Source of the DNA: Chara braunii
Lineage: Eukaryota > Streptophyta > Charophyceae > Charales > Characeae
Direction: 5' to 3'
Assembly (NCBI GenBank): GCA_003427395.1
Contig: BFEA01000351.1
Location: forward strand, 212,576-247,662
DNA: 35,087 nucleotides
Each line of letters starts with the position of its first letter. Within the stretch, counting starts at the first letter, position 1. The translations under genes were made by a program, and so were the position numbers. This document shows, piece by piece, positions 1-11,080 of the stretch. The notes beneath the pieces are model-generated. The model did not search any database, was not told where the DNA came from, and saw nothing but the letters and a program-made list of their open reading frames with translations.

Positions 1-270
1 CCCCCGTTTTTGAAGTTTTTATGTTTTTTTTTTTGCGAGGGGGTAGGGGAGCCCCGCCCCACTCGAAACCCGCTCCCCGCCCCCCAAACCCCCTCCCCGA
101 TCGGTCGCGGCCTCAGCCTAACGTTCGTGACCGGAGCGGCCATGACCGGAGGGGTCCCAGCCACAACCGGCGGTTGCGGCCATGCCCGAACTCAGCCGCG
201 GCCGAGGGGATACATAGCTTGTGACTGGTCACAGACCACGCCTGAACGACGGGGCAGTGTCTACAGGGAC
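1..270. other. GC-rich leader with T-run, no supported gene
   Basis: The first 35 bases carry a T-run, followed by a very G/C-rich stretch with many CCCC and GGGG runs. A frame is open from position 10, but its start is a TTG and its first ~85 codons look like random Pro/Gly/Arg-rich translation. Convincing protein-like sequence begins only near 271. It may be promoter or upstream exon sequence of the following pseudogene; this is not provable here. Confidence 0.4.
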
Positions 271-2360
271 ATGGAACGCAATCCGACCCAATTCGTTGGT
301 CTTCTCGATATCATCAGCAAAAACGGAGAGGGTGTTGTTTTCCTTGGGAAGCCACACGCGCGAAGTGTGTGGGAACTTCTGAAGTCAGGCCGACACGTTG
401 TCACGATAGAAGGGAACTCTGACCTGTTGCAGTTCACGATGCAACTCGTCAAAAGCGAGGTCAACTCAGGGGCCCACAATTGCGAGTTTATGGTCATGAA
501 GGCGACACAGAATCACGTGTGGAGCAACAAGACTGACATGTGATTGAAGTTGAGTGAGAGGACGAGGAACAAGATATACGACTTCTAGTTCCTGCAAACG
601 CGGTCGACGAAGCACACTTATGCCAAGTACGTGCGCCGCAAGGACCAAATGTTCACGTTGCTGGACAACTATCACTTCGCCTCCCGCATGAACGTGAAGA
701 CCTTCCTGGAAAGACTGCAGTCCTTGTACTTCGTCGAGTCCGAGGAGGAGTTGAAGTTCGGCAGTTACGCTTCCTTGATCTCCACGAAAGACGAGGCATC
801 CACCGGTGTCGAGTTCGACGCCAACACGAAGGAGGAGGAGAGTGACACCGAGAGCCTCGACCTGCAGTATGACCCACCTCCGGTGGAGCACGCCCCAGGG
901 TCCTTCGAGTCGTCGGCTGGTCCGTTAACAAGCCCGACATCCCTTGTGTCACAGATGGTCAAACCGACGCCGGGCACGACCCTGATGAAGTTGTTGGAGA
1001 GACTGAAAGCTTTAGCCATCCTCCCACGCGTATTGCGTCCAGGGTCTAACGTCCCGCCCGATCATCCGTCTTGGAAGGATGACAACATTCACTTCCTTGT
1101 TGAGCCGCAAAGTCGTTCGCTTGAGGTGGACTGGGGCCATGACATGATTTGGCATCCAGGAGTCATCCAGCCGGCGATCCAAAAGGGCGAGCGTCGAGTG
1201 GATCATGACCATCGCTATCCCAAGTGCAGGATGGGTGCCCATCCCTCGCGAGTCGAAGTTCAACTTCCTACACTTCGCGAGGATTTCGGTCCTCCAAAAA
1301 GTGAGGGCCGAAAATGACTCGTTTGCACCCGACAACGTGTCCGTCATTTCCACTGCCGAGCGACTGTTCAACGAACTTCAAGACAAGTGCTGGTTGGAAC
1401 TGACGGAGGACTACTACAAGCTCGACACGAGCCCCTCAAAGGGCATGGTGGACTGGAAAGTGCCCTCTCCCAGTGGGGCACACGAAAGTTTCGGGGGCGG
1501 GCCACCAGGTAGTGGAGGGGACGGGGGCGACAGTGCAGGGGGTGGCAAAGGAGTCTCGCCTAGTGGGGATGGCGGGTCTCACAGCGACACCACGACAACG
1601 GAAGGCAGAAGTGGGGTGGCGGGGGGGGTCGTCGATCGGCATTCATCTACTGGCCCCGGTCCGGAGTATGTGACGCAATCCGTCGACCTCCCGACTTCGT
1701 CCGCATGCTCAACGAGGGAGACGATGGCAGCTTTGGTTGCTCTCGGTAGCCGCTCGGGCGAAACGTTAAAGTCCGCCGGGATCCGAACTATGTCGGTTGA
1801 GGTGCCGCCACAGGAGTTGGCCGTGTAGAGCTGGTCGGGGATGGGGGTGCCGAGCCAGGATCCCACATTTGGCAGAGGTGTTATGAGCGACGACAATGCG
1901 TCGCCTGAGGGGGAGCGGCGACCGTTGGGATTGAAGCGAGAAGGTGCAAGTGGAGGGCCCGGCGACACAGAGACGACGAAGTCAACCGAGATCTGAACTG
2001 GCGGGGGGGGTCGGCCACGGATTGTTGTGCCGGCGAGAGGGGCAGCGTGCGTGGAGACAAAAGGGTGGTCGTCGAGATTCGACACGGGTTGGGGAGAAGG
2101 GGCTGAATTGCATAGAAGCGAAGGAGGGGAGGAAATGGAGGAAGGGAAGGAAGGGAAAGAAGGGGACGAAAAAGGGGAAGAAGGGGAGGAAGGAGAAGAA
2201 GAGGGAGAAACAAAGTTGATTGAATTGCTTGAAGGAAAAGAGGGTGTCAAAGGGGACGTGGATATTGGAGACGACGAAGGGGAGGATAGTGAGGACGATG
2301 CCGGATCTGGAGAGTGTTGGGCAGCGTGCGTGGATGACGAACGACAAAGGTTGCAGCTAA
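271..2360 (+). pseudogene. Decayed coding region, unrecognised protein with acidic C-terminal half
   Basis: Protein-like sequence starts near MERNPTQFVGLLDIISK and includes FLGKPHARSVWELLKSGRHV followed by VTIEGN. Reading stays in frame 1 through two stops (TGA 541-543, TAG 586-588) to about 1200. It then continues in frame 2, in ORF 1205-1828, past TAG 1826-1828 and TGA 1994-1996, ending near 2360. The middle is rich in Asp/Glu/Ser/Pro. The 1480-1640 part is Gly/Ser-rich, and the end (purine-rich DNA 2121-2215) is a Glu/Lys/Gly run. The segment around GRHVVTIEGN has the look of a Rossmann-type methyltransferase strand-loop (glycines before an acidic residue), but no catalytic motif is clear, so this is a weak guess. 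It converges with the - strand pseudogene at 3300-6720, which has the same style of decay, and both may come from one multicopy family. Confidence 0.55.
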
Positions 2361-3133
2361 TTGTCGTTTTGACAACAACATTGCTTTCTTTAATCGTTGC
2401 GAGTTTGAGTTGTCTTCGACATACTCACTGTCAGTCTGCCGTCATGTGTAGAATTTGTAATCTTTATCACGTCTCAGTCGTTTCTCATGTTCAGACCAAA
2501 ACGATATTGCATTCCATCATTTCCATGTTTCAAATTTTGTTCAGGTCAGCCAAAAGTGTACATATGATATAATATTCGTAATTAAAGTGCGACATGATAA
2601 ATTGGTGTATGGATGCATGACAAATCTCGGCGAGTGTCAGTGTGCGATTCATTATGCAAAGATCACTAACATCACGTCTCTTGTGTGTGCATAGAATCAC
2701 ATGCCTTGTGACCGCCTGCATTACATGTAACCCAGAACTTTACGTTCGTACCCAAACCTTTTGTGCATGACCAATTAATGTGTGGATTCAATCGGAAAAA
2801 AACAAAATTTGAAGTTCGTGTGTAATATGACACATGTTGTCGAGGGAAATGAACTTGTATGTCAAAATTAACTGCTTGTTACAAGAGGAATGGTGAATAT
2901 CTTTGAGTTGTACTTCGACTACTACTCTAACTGTTACAGTACTTAAAGTTGATGACACAAACTACATTATAATATATCTAACAAGTTTACAATGACACAT
3001 TGTTCAAAACAAACATGTCCAACTCAGATATAATCATGACACCTTGCTCATCAAATTTTTTTTTTTTTTTTCATTTTCTTTTTTTCTTTTTATTTTTTTT
3101 ACGCAATAAAAAACAACAATGCCCCCCCCCAAA

Positions 3134-3168
3134 ATATGGGCGTGTAGGGTTTTTTGAGCTCCACACGC

Positions 3169-3174
<6 letters not shown>
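3134..3174. repeat. 12-bp inverted repeat (ATATGGGCGTGT / ACACGCCCATAT)
   Basis: Perfect 12-bp arms at 3134-3145 and 3163-3174 with a 17-nt loop, preceded by a C-run and followed by (AT)n. It could be a remnant of a small foldback element or an RNA 3' hairpin. No target-site duplication is visible. Confidence 0.75.

Positions 3175-3202
<28 letters not shown>
3171..3202. repeat. (AT)n microsatellite
   Basis: About 16 uninterrupted AT dinucleotides, directly attached to the right arm of the inverted repeat at 3134-3174 and followed by a T-run. Confidence 0.9.
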
Positions 3203-3205
<3 letters not shown>

Positions 3206-3252
3206 TTCATTAGTTAAAAAAAAAAAAAAAATGCTGCACCAAACTTGGTTGG

Positions 3253-3304
3253 TCGGTCGTGGCCGAACCCGGCCGATTTGGCCTACGACCGTGGCCACGA
3301 CCGA
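3253..3304. repeat. 12-bp inverted repeat (TCGGTCGTGGCC / GGCCACGACCGA)
   Basis: Perfect arms at 3253-3264 and 3293-3304 around a 28-nt GC-rich loop that itself contains ACCCGGCC and GGCCTACGACC. A sequence of similar flavour (TCGGTCGCGGCC) lies at 101-112 at the other end of the pseudogene pair. Confidence 0.7.
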
Positions 3305-6300
3305 TTTTTCAGCCCCGGCCGTCACCCGGCGTGCAACATAGGTCACAAGGTGTGAAGGGAATCTTTGATACATCCATCTGGGTAACCTTATGAGACAACC
3401 GCACCACAACAGCGGCACCTTTTCGACAGCTTTCCCTCGTGAACGACATCCATCTGGGTAACCTTATGAGACAACCGCACCACAACAGCGGCACCCTTTC
3501 GATAGCTTTCCCTCGTGAACGAGGTCCCTTGTGAACGAGGGACGTGTTCTCACACAAATCGTCACCTTTGAAGAGGATGTACATGTGGTCGTCTTCCGTG
3601 TACAAATTGTTCCCAATAGGGAAGTTTTTCTTCTGTTGAATCCTCCTCACTCACTTGCCTTCCAACAGCTTCACGAAAGAAAGATGATGCATGCTGGCCA
3701 GAAATGAGAGGTTGTACTGCCGCGACACGAAAACAACGAGCGTCGAATGCGATGGGCACCACATCTGAAGATGGGAATTCAAAGTCTCAAACGCTTTTCA
3801 CATCTTCAGGTCAATCGTGGCTCTTTGTGGCAGCCACCACCTCCTTTAGCTCTGCACTCCTGATCTCCGCCTCCAAAGGGTCGTTGCCGAATGGTGTGAT
3901 GGATGTCACGTCTCCCGTGTCTTTCCATTTTATGTGCACAATGCCTTCGGCAAGTGCAATCTCCCGATTGTTCAGTCTACTGTCAATCAACACGGAGAGA
4001 ACCTTGTTTCTCTAGTCAACGGACAACTTCCTGTGGCCGGAAAACTTCTCCATGGCCTCAATCGAGCGGTCCTCGTTACAACCCATGTACGGCAGACAAT
4101 CCTTGAACAACGAGGAGTCAGAAATGTGTTTCCTGCTACCGTCCCACAAATCGTCATCCAGTCCACGACTTTCAAAGTTTTTGAAGATTGCTGATTTTGT
4201 TTTAAAGAAACATTACTTTCGGATCGAATCCACATCCGTCCTCTTGTCGTGCTTGAATTGGTAGTAATTTCACAACCGCACTAGCACGAGGTCGGACTTC
4301 ACCAGCTGCACAATTTCCTGCATGCTAAACTTCCCCAACGTTGCCAAAAAGGAGGAGTCGGCCTGGACCCAAACCACGTCGCAAACGAGCACCTTCTTAA
4401 GGACACGACACTTCTCGCTGTCGGTGAGGGAATTCATCGCTTTCCAACAATGTGTGTCCGACTCAGACACTTGCACAAACCAATCGCCCTCCTCTTTCTC
4501 CTTTTTGCCTTTTATCGTCGGTGGTTTCATAGGGACGTTGTAAACGACCTCCTTTCTGCCCAACTTGTCGTTATCGATGTAGGCAACCCCCGACTTGACG
4601 TTTCTGACCTTCTCCTTCATCACAATCCACTTTGCTCCGTCCTAGCCCAGCAATGTACCTGTCTCCCATTTGTCAAAAAAATTCACACCCAGTTTCCAGA
4701 CATTCTCTCCGGCTATCGTAAGTGGGAGATAAGAACGCAGGGCAGCGTTTTGTTTCTTGATGGCGTCCTTCCCCTTTTGATCCGCGAGAGTCCACAAGTT
4801 GTTGTACGACGTCTTATGGAGCGCCATCGTATATAACTTACACCATTTCCGGACCAGTTCTTGTTTCCGGCTAGGGTTCCCTATAACAACTCTCGGGAAA
4901 CCGTCGCGCTTCCACTGCCACCGAATGTCTTTCATTGACAATTTCACTTGTCTCGGAGAAGCCTTGAGGTCCTTGTTGTCCTGGGAACTAATAAGGGAAT
5001 ACCCTTCGAAGTCCTCATCCGAAAAGTACACCATACGTGTCGGCCATCGCTCGAAATTGTACTTCTTGGCCGCTTCGCTACCGAACAGTGACCTGGTTGC
5101 AGCCGCGTTGTGCTACCCACACGCCTCGTAGTAGTAGTACGGCCCGCCAACTCGACCTTTCAGTCCTCCGACTTTAGACGTACGGCCTTGTCCTCGGGAG
5201 TTGGTTTTCGCAACCCCAGTGGTGCTAGCTTCAAGGTTGGCAACTCGTACGACTGTTCTTTGTTATCGAACGCCAACCTCATCTCTTTTTTTATCCCTTC
5301 TACGAGGATGGGATCCAGGAACACTGGTTGTACAGATCCTCCCACTCACCGAGGTCGACCATCTACGCTGGGCTAATCTCGAACTCCCACTTTGTCCTAA
5401 CGTCGTCTTTGTACTCCAGGAAGCACCTGACGTCGACGTCGATGGGAGGTCGTGGCGAGGAAGGTTTAGACGCACGGTGCTTCTATTTTGAAGCCGGACG
5501 TTTAGTACCCGGACGGTCCTGCTCCCCCTCGGCTTCCTTCCGTTTCTCCCCTACATTCTCGGGGGCTTGGTTTGCAATTTCTTCGAAGAGACGACCATCT
5601 CGTTTTGACGATCTCCCCTTCTCTTTTGCGGAGTGCCCTGCGTGCCCTCCCCACCTGCGGTTTCCTCCTCCGTATTCTGACCTTCACTAGTCTCCAAACC
5701 GACCTCCAAATAGAGTGCCACCTTTCTTGCAACCACCGCAAGCTCCTCTCGAACCGGAGCGGCATGTCGGACCCCAGGTATAAACATCACGGACCGGTCT
5801 CTTTGCCACAACGACAAAGTCGTTGTCCACGACGGCGCCTCATCTTCGTTGTCGTCAAGTTGACCATGACTCTCGCTCCGATGCAGTTGAGTAGCCGCAC
5901 CAAAACCTAAATCCCCCCCCTCCGCCGCAGCCCAGCTGGATTTGCAACCGCCGCACAACTGCAAGGGCATTGGCAGCTCTTGGTCGGGGCCGACGTCGCA
6001 GAGGACGTCGAGGTCGACGTCCTTTTCCTCCAACAAGTTAAAAAATTCGAGCCAAAACAAATCCGCCCTCACGAACGAGTTTGCTGTAGAACGGGGTGTT
6101 CACAACACCCGCTCCGAACCCCTAGAACAAATCCGTTTCCAACAGCGCCCCCTTGGAATTGGCAATGATGTTGCCCTAAGCACCATAAACAGTTTTCATA
6201 TAAAATCGTCGTCGTCCCCCCTTCGAGTCCTCCCACCGCAAGACGGCCCCAAGCACTCTACCCCTCTTGTTGTCGTCGACGAAGATGACAGGACCACACG

Positions 6301-6720
6301 GTTGTGCAACGGGGTTGGAAGCATCTCCACAACACCAGTCGACAAAGCATTTCGACCTCGCGTGGTTCGACCACAATTTCGAGTCTGTAGACGATCGTCT
6401 TGTGGAGTGTTTTCCTGTTTCCTTTCCGGCTCCGCTACGGTCTTCAAAGTCCTCATTTGAATATTTGCTACTACCACCAAAACCTGTACCAAGGACCTGC
6501 TTCACCTAGCTTGTGCTTGTGGACGTACATAGTGGGCATGATTCCTTCACTAGGTAACGTGTCGGAGCCGCTACTATAGTGGCAAAGGTCGTAGGTTGCA
6601 GCACCTTCCGCCGTAGGAACCAATCGAGTTGGCAGGTGAGGGCTTCGATTTCCTTGGCCACCGTCCTCTTGTCTGTGTAAGTACAAGCTGGTGTCGGGAC
6701 TAGTGGGTCCCGAATAACTT
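3300..6720 (-). pseudogene. Large decayed coding region, unrecognised multicopy-type protein
   Basis: Read on the - strand from about 6720, with frame changes near 6510, 6080, 5350, 5040 and 3600. The best stretch (5034 to 3562) keeps one frame through in-frame stops at 4642-4644 (TAG), about 4270 (TGA), 4213 (TAA), 4015 (TAG), and two TGA near 3810 and 3790. Recognisable pieces in order: HRQEDGGQGNRSPHLPTRL (near 6680), SKCFVDWCCGDASNPVAQPC (near 6350), LPMPLQLCGGCKSSW (near 5960), a Glu/Gly-rich linker, SMKDIRWQWKRDGFPRVVIG, VLVCDVVWVQADSSFLATLG, IHW-type segments and YWEQFVHG near the end. The Cys-rich pieces (WCC; CGGC) could be zinc-binding. I do not recognise the family. The frame-0 stretch has no plausible intron ends that would remove the stops, so decay is the simplest reading. 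A 76-bp tandem duplication lies at the 3' end. Confidence 0.6.
3371..3522. repeat. 76-bp tandem duplication
   Basis: Copy 1 is 3371-3446 and copy 2 is 3447-3522, differing at two positions. A shorter echo (CCTYGTGAACGAGG) follows at 3510-3540. On the - strand it repeats a peptide around LLWCGCLIRLPRWM at the tail of the pseudogene. 76 is not a multiple of 3, so the duplication shifts the frame. Confidence 0.9.
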
Positions 6721-7255
6721 CCCATCACTCGAGAGATTGAATACGGACAATTTGTGCACAACAGAGAAATCTGGAGTGAGGAAGCAGGAGAGAGAAAAGA
6801 TAAAGGATTAGGCCACAAAAGGGAGTGATACCCTGAGGAGAGAACCACAGGAGGAAAGAACTAGCGGCGGCAAGCAATCGAGCGCAAGAACAGGGGCACA
6901 TAGAACATAGCAGGAGGCCGGGAGGGTCATCGGAATGCAATAAGACTAAGGCCAAAGGGCCCTTTGAACTAGCAATTGCAGCGCGACAGCAATAAGGGAA
7001 TAAGGAAGTCGAGGAATGGGCGGCCAGAAGCCACGGGAAACCAGGAAATGAGGGACCAACGTGGGGGCCACCTATGGGAGCCTCGGAGCGGAGGCCCACG
7101 ACCAAAGAGATCGGCACGCACAAGGCGCGAGGAAAGACTAAGGAGAGGGATTGCTATGGGGCGACAAGACGCCCAAGGGGCATGGGACACCTCGGGGGAA
7201 AGGCACCCGGGGCCACGTGGGACTAAGTAAAAATAATGGCGTCCAGGGCGAAATG
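6721..7255. other. No gene seen; AG-rich + strand
   Basis: Open frames exist on both strands but have the composition of chance ORFs (Ser/Leu/Pro-rich on -, Arg/Gly-rich on +) and no motifs. The right end leads into the 26-bp tandem array. Confidence 0.5.
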
Positions 7256-7359
7256 TGTCGGGGACCGACAACGGAACTAGGTGTCGGGGACCGCCGACGG
7301 GACTAAGTGCCGGGGACCACCGGCGGGACTAACTGTCGGGGACCGACAACGAGACGGCT
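7256..7359. repeat. Four-copy 26-bp tandem array (TGTCGGGGACCGNC...)
   Basis: Units start at 7256, 7282, 7308 and 7334. Each begins TGYCGGGGACC and the first three end GGGACTAA-like. The copies differ at several positions, so the array is old. Part of the phrase (GGGACTAAG) also occurs at 7220-7228, just before the array. Confidence 0.9.
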
Positions 7360-7984
7360 TGAAATCATGACGAGTGGGAAAGTTGAAAGCATAATTCTTT
7401 TTCGTCAGACCAAACCTATTAAAAAGTTGTGTTATAATTGTTGAGCTGCTTGGTATAGTGACTTCATGTGTATTATTTTCGGTGATTTCGTCTGAATAAC
7501 TTATATATATATATATATATAAATCTATCCGCTCTAGTCGACTGGCGTATGCTTCATCCTTAGGAGATCAGCGCCCTAAGTGATGGACAGCGTCCGGGTT
7601 CAACAGGCGTTTAATTCTCGTATACCTATACTACAGCGTGGGAGCAAACGCCCTCGGCCGACCCACCTCTACAATTGCATTTTAAAGTTTTCGCACGTGG
7701 GTCGATAGCTCGGTAGGGATACGCCCCTAAGGGTGGTGACAACCCCTTAGGGAAGCAAGCTTATGCCCCACGGGAACTTGGCTTCGTTAAGACTTGGACG
7801 AGATCTCGTCTTCCCTTACTTCTCCCATAACCCCTTTCCATCACCTCTCTGCACCGCTCTCCCTTCTCCTAACTTGCATTCTACGAATCAACCACGGAAT
7901 CCAACTCTACCAATCAAATCGCCTCAGCCTATAACCACAAACTCGGCTTTCACCGTGCCGATGTCGAGCGCATCGGCCCTCGCG
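7360..7984. other. LTR-like fragment, (TA)n tract, no gene
   Basis: Contains a (TA)n run at 7502-7521. The stretch 7645-7745 is homologous, in inverted orientation, to 9465-9565: both carry AAACGCCCTCGGC, CCACCTCT, TAGCTCGG and GGATACGCCC in the same order. This marks dispersed pieces of one LTR-type sequence in opposite orientations. The ORF at 7763-7987 has no recognisable feature. Confidence 0.5.
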
Positions 7985-8172
7985 TGAACGAGGGCCCTCC
8001 CGGCCATGTCACGCAGGAGTTACACATCACAACAAAACACGGAGACAACTTAGGGACAAAAGTGAAATAGTTTCCGCGAGCCACCGAGACGGTGCGCCCT
8101 CGCGTCGTCCCTTCGCCGCTCTAGCCGGGTGCGCCAACTGTACATCCCACGGTCCCCTACGACAGGACCTTT
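7985..8172. repeat. Dispersed direct repeat, copy 1 (LTR/leader-like)
   Basis: Shares blocks CCCTCCCGGCC, TGTCACGCA, TTCCGC.AGCCAC, GTGCGCC and CCCCTACGACAGGA in the same order and orientation with 9283-9425. On the - strand both copies read CCTGTCGTAGGGG ... TGGCGCAC.CGGC, which could be an LTR end followed by a primer-binding site. It abuts the truncated 3' end of gag A, so a deletion or a second element copy is joined here. Confidence 0.55.
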
Positions 8173-8859
8173 TCCATAACCCAGTTCTGCCAGTACGTAA
8201 GTAACGATCCTTCTTACCCCTGGGGTTCCAGACGTTGTGGCATCCCTTTCCTTCCTCTCACGCCTTTGCAGGCGCATCTGGTACTGTTCTACCTCGTCCA
8301 GACTTCCCTCTACCACACCTTTATCAATAGTGGCCCAGGTGAGCTTCTCGCTTCCTCCTCCATGGCTTGTCAGCTCTGCAGCCTCCGCTGCAGTGAGCAA
8401 CCTAAAAAAGATAGCGCATTGGGCTTCCTCTTAGATGACATGAACCTTTTTTGCCTTCTTCTTGAATTCCTGTACGAACGCCGCCACTGTGGTGAAGTCG
8501 TCCCTGTTCATGGCTTCCAGATCTGCCGTGCTCAACAGCCCATCGCCTAACCTATACTTCCTCTGCATTCCACCTTTGAATCTTGCCCAGCTACCGTTGG
8601 CCGCCGTTATAACTTTCTCCACCTCTTGGTGGTGGACATAAAGCACGTACTTCAAGATGCGCTGAAATTTTACCTCGTCTAATAACCCTACCAAGGCTTG
8701 CTCCACCAAGTCCAGCCAATCAGAAACTCGTTCCCCATTGAAGTGGAAAGTATTGACCTCGGGAACATTACTTGGCGCCTTTTCCCGCTTGTTCATTGCC
8801 TCAATGAGGTCCTCGAGTGTCAGGACCTTTCCCTCGCCATCTGCTATTGGCCCCGACAT
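8172..8859 (-). pseudogene. gag: Element A: Ty3/gypsy gag fragment
   Basis: ATG at 8859 (MSGPIADGEGK) opens a frame that runs to 8434, meets one TAA stop at 8431-8433 (after KKVHVI), and continues in the same frame (EEAQCAIFFRLL) to about 8172. The FHFNGERVSDWLDLVEQAL ... RILKYVLYVHH ... WARFKGGMQRKYR ... FTTVAAFVQEFKKKAKKV pattern is a retrotransposon capsid-type gag domain: a helical repeat with a conserved W and a YR-Y. The C-terminal zinc knuckle expected for many gags is absent because the frame is cut by the repeat at 7985-8172. From memory this gag belongs with the pol type seen at 17345-19560. It is non-functional as it stands. Confidence 0.75.
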
Positions 8860-9282
8860 TTTTGCGGGTTGTCTTTACTCGTCGTTTCCTGATTTAAGAA
8901 AACCGGACCACCTCATTCAGCAGTCTGATCCTATCACAACTCACGTCAGACCTCTACTACAACTAACCCATACTCCGAGCCTGACAGGTCCTATCCTATC
9001 TTCTTTCTCATAGAGCTATTCTTAATAAGCCCCATCTCTACCTACCGAATCTCCCTCATAACTTTCCAACCTAAGCAACCAATCAGATCAACCATAAACT
9101 TATTATAGCAGTTGTTCCATCATAAGTAATCTGACAAGACATTAAGCACTTTGTTTTTTTCCCTTTGTGCCTACTTCCTTTCTCAATATTATACCCGGAT
9201 GTTGTTCCACCAGGGACAATGGTAGGCTTTCGTTATCCTTGGCAACGACGCCACCCGTCGAGTGCATCAGTCCAGCACCGCA
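8860..9282 (-). other. Probable 5' leader of element A
   Basis: No ORF of interest. It lies between the gag ATG and the second direct-repeat copy, as an untranslated leader would. No clear primer-binding site is visible within it. Confidence 0.35.
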
Positions 9283-9425
9283 CAAGGGCAGCGCAGGACC
9301 CTCCCGGCCGTGTCACGCAAGAGTTGAACTAAATCCTCACCGCAAACATATAATGGAGCTTCCGCAAGCCACTCCGGCCGAGTGCGCCAGCCATACCTCT
9401 CGCGAGCCCCTACGACAGGATAAGG
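9283..9425. repeat. Dispersed direct repeat, copy 2
   Basis: Homologous to 7985-8172 (see that entry). It is shorter because two internal stretches are missing. Upstream on the - strand it continues into sequence that is inverted-homologous to 7645-7745. Confidence 0.55.
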
Positions 9426-10400
9426 CCTACGCGAGGTACGACTTACCTCCACCTTACGGGAGATGTCACCTCCCTTCGGTGGGCGTATCCCCGCCGAGCT
9501 ACCAGTCCACAGTACGAAAGCTGATCAGTTGCAATCGCAGAGGTGGACCAGCCGAGGGCGTTTCTCGTTCACTTTAGCATAGGGGGTAGTACGCGCGGTA
9601 CTACGCCTCTATCGGACCCGCATGCGAACTGGCATCTCGGGGGGTTGAGGTCCCAAGTTCGACTTGTCGCCAGTCGACTAGGACGCATCCCACACACCCC
9701 GCGCACACCACTCTATAACCACACAAAAGAATAAAACACACACACACACTCACATACGTATACTTATACAAAACGATACTGAATAAACAACGGAACAACA
9801 CTCCTAGTCCCTTAGTAGTCGTCCCATAACTTTCCAATGCGGAAATTGGATAGGCGTAACGCGCGAGACTTAGTATAAAAACCACGCGGACGCAGGGCCT
9901 ACTCATATTGACTCGCAATGCAAGCGTGCGCAAGCAGTCATAATGATGGCGTACTATGTAGTGCCCATAATCAAGCGGTCCCTCATGGATCCGAGTACCG
10001 CTCATGACGCTCAAGCGTCAGACTCGAAGTGTCATGAGGGCCTACCCCCTCACGATATTTCACGGCTGAAGGAATAGCCGTGCAGTCGCCGCGAAACCTC
10101 CGACCTTTGGCCTGGGTGTCTCGACAGGCAGGGCAAGTAGGCTCTGCGCGGGGGAAGACTCCTTCCATGCAGAGTCTAGGGCTTGGGATGTCCTGGACAA
10201 GGACCTTGAATCCCGACCCAGGACCAATGTCCGACTAATAAATTATTAAGAAGTATACAATCGATGAAGGGGTTTTTCTTCCTTTTCTCAACCTCAACCC
10301 CTATCTGATCCTTAATACGCGGGCCCCTCAGGCCACGCGAACTCTCAACATAGGTACACATATATTTTTATATATTTATAAGGGGGATAAGTATGTGACG
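9426..10400. other. LTR-like DNA, no gene
   Basis: Holds the inverted-homology block 9465-9565, a (CA)n tract (9736-9750) and a small hairpin ACGGCT/AGCCGT near 10061-10080. The - strand ORF at 9601-10014 reads through the CA repeat as Val/Cys/Tyr alternation and is not protein-like. Confidence 0.4.
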
Positions 10401-11080
10401 ATCACTTCTTACAATCACAGCGGGACTCCTCACAGCCATATATATATGTGCGATCGCAGGCAGACCAATCCAAATCTGAACCACCATACATACCTGCAGC
10501 CACATCAAAGAGTCAAACAAAAGTCCACACACTACACGAAGTCAACTCCAACCAACCTCTACACTCATACCCCTCGCTTTAGCCATCCAAGCCCCAGCCT
10601 CCTGTCCAGCCAACCATAATTAAATACTCAGTACCTTCGTTAAATGGTCATTCAATAAAGTCCGGGTGAAACCTTAATAAAACAATAAAATCACCAGGGC
10701 TAAAGGTTTTTAGGTTGGGTATTGAGGGTGAATTGGGGTTGAGTTGTAAATCGACGGATCGACAACTTACCTGTTATCAGTGATAACAGAAGGTGATCCT
10801 CGTGGGATCAAGCTGAGTCTAGTCCAAAATCATGAATCGAATCGTTCAAAGAAGGACTTGTAACACAAAACAGGCCAAGGCCCAAACTAAGCTTATAAAC
10901 GCACAAGGAATAATCTCCATATCATTATAGAAATCCTCCTGATAACTAAGCCTAGGTCTACCTCTACGCACATGCCTAGGAAAAAGGCAGACCTTTGACA
11001 ACATTCTCCCTATCCAGGGTGGATTGCCAGAATCGCCACCTGTCCGAATATAATTCAATTCCTCTAAACTAATAAAATTT
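10401..11080. other. No gene; two short perfect hairpins
   Basis: AT-rich. Perfect 8-bp arms CTGTTATC/GATAACAG (10771-10789, 3-nt loop) are followed at once by GATCC/GGATC (10794-10808). These open the hairpin-rich zone that extends to 12.8 kb. Confidence 0.6.

Larger units (their letters stand above)
2361..3230. other. AT-rich spacer between two convergent pseudogenes
   Basis: No coding potential on either strand. Composition changes abruptly from GC-rich to AT-rich at about 2370. It contains a T-rich stretch (3057-3100), an (AT)n tract, an A-run (3217-3230) and a short hairpin. It probably represents the 3' flanks of the two convergent reading frames. Confidence 0.6.

Noticed and set aside
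10395-10619. 74-codon + ORF
   Set aside because: His/Thr/Pro-rich, low complexity, no motif.
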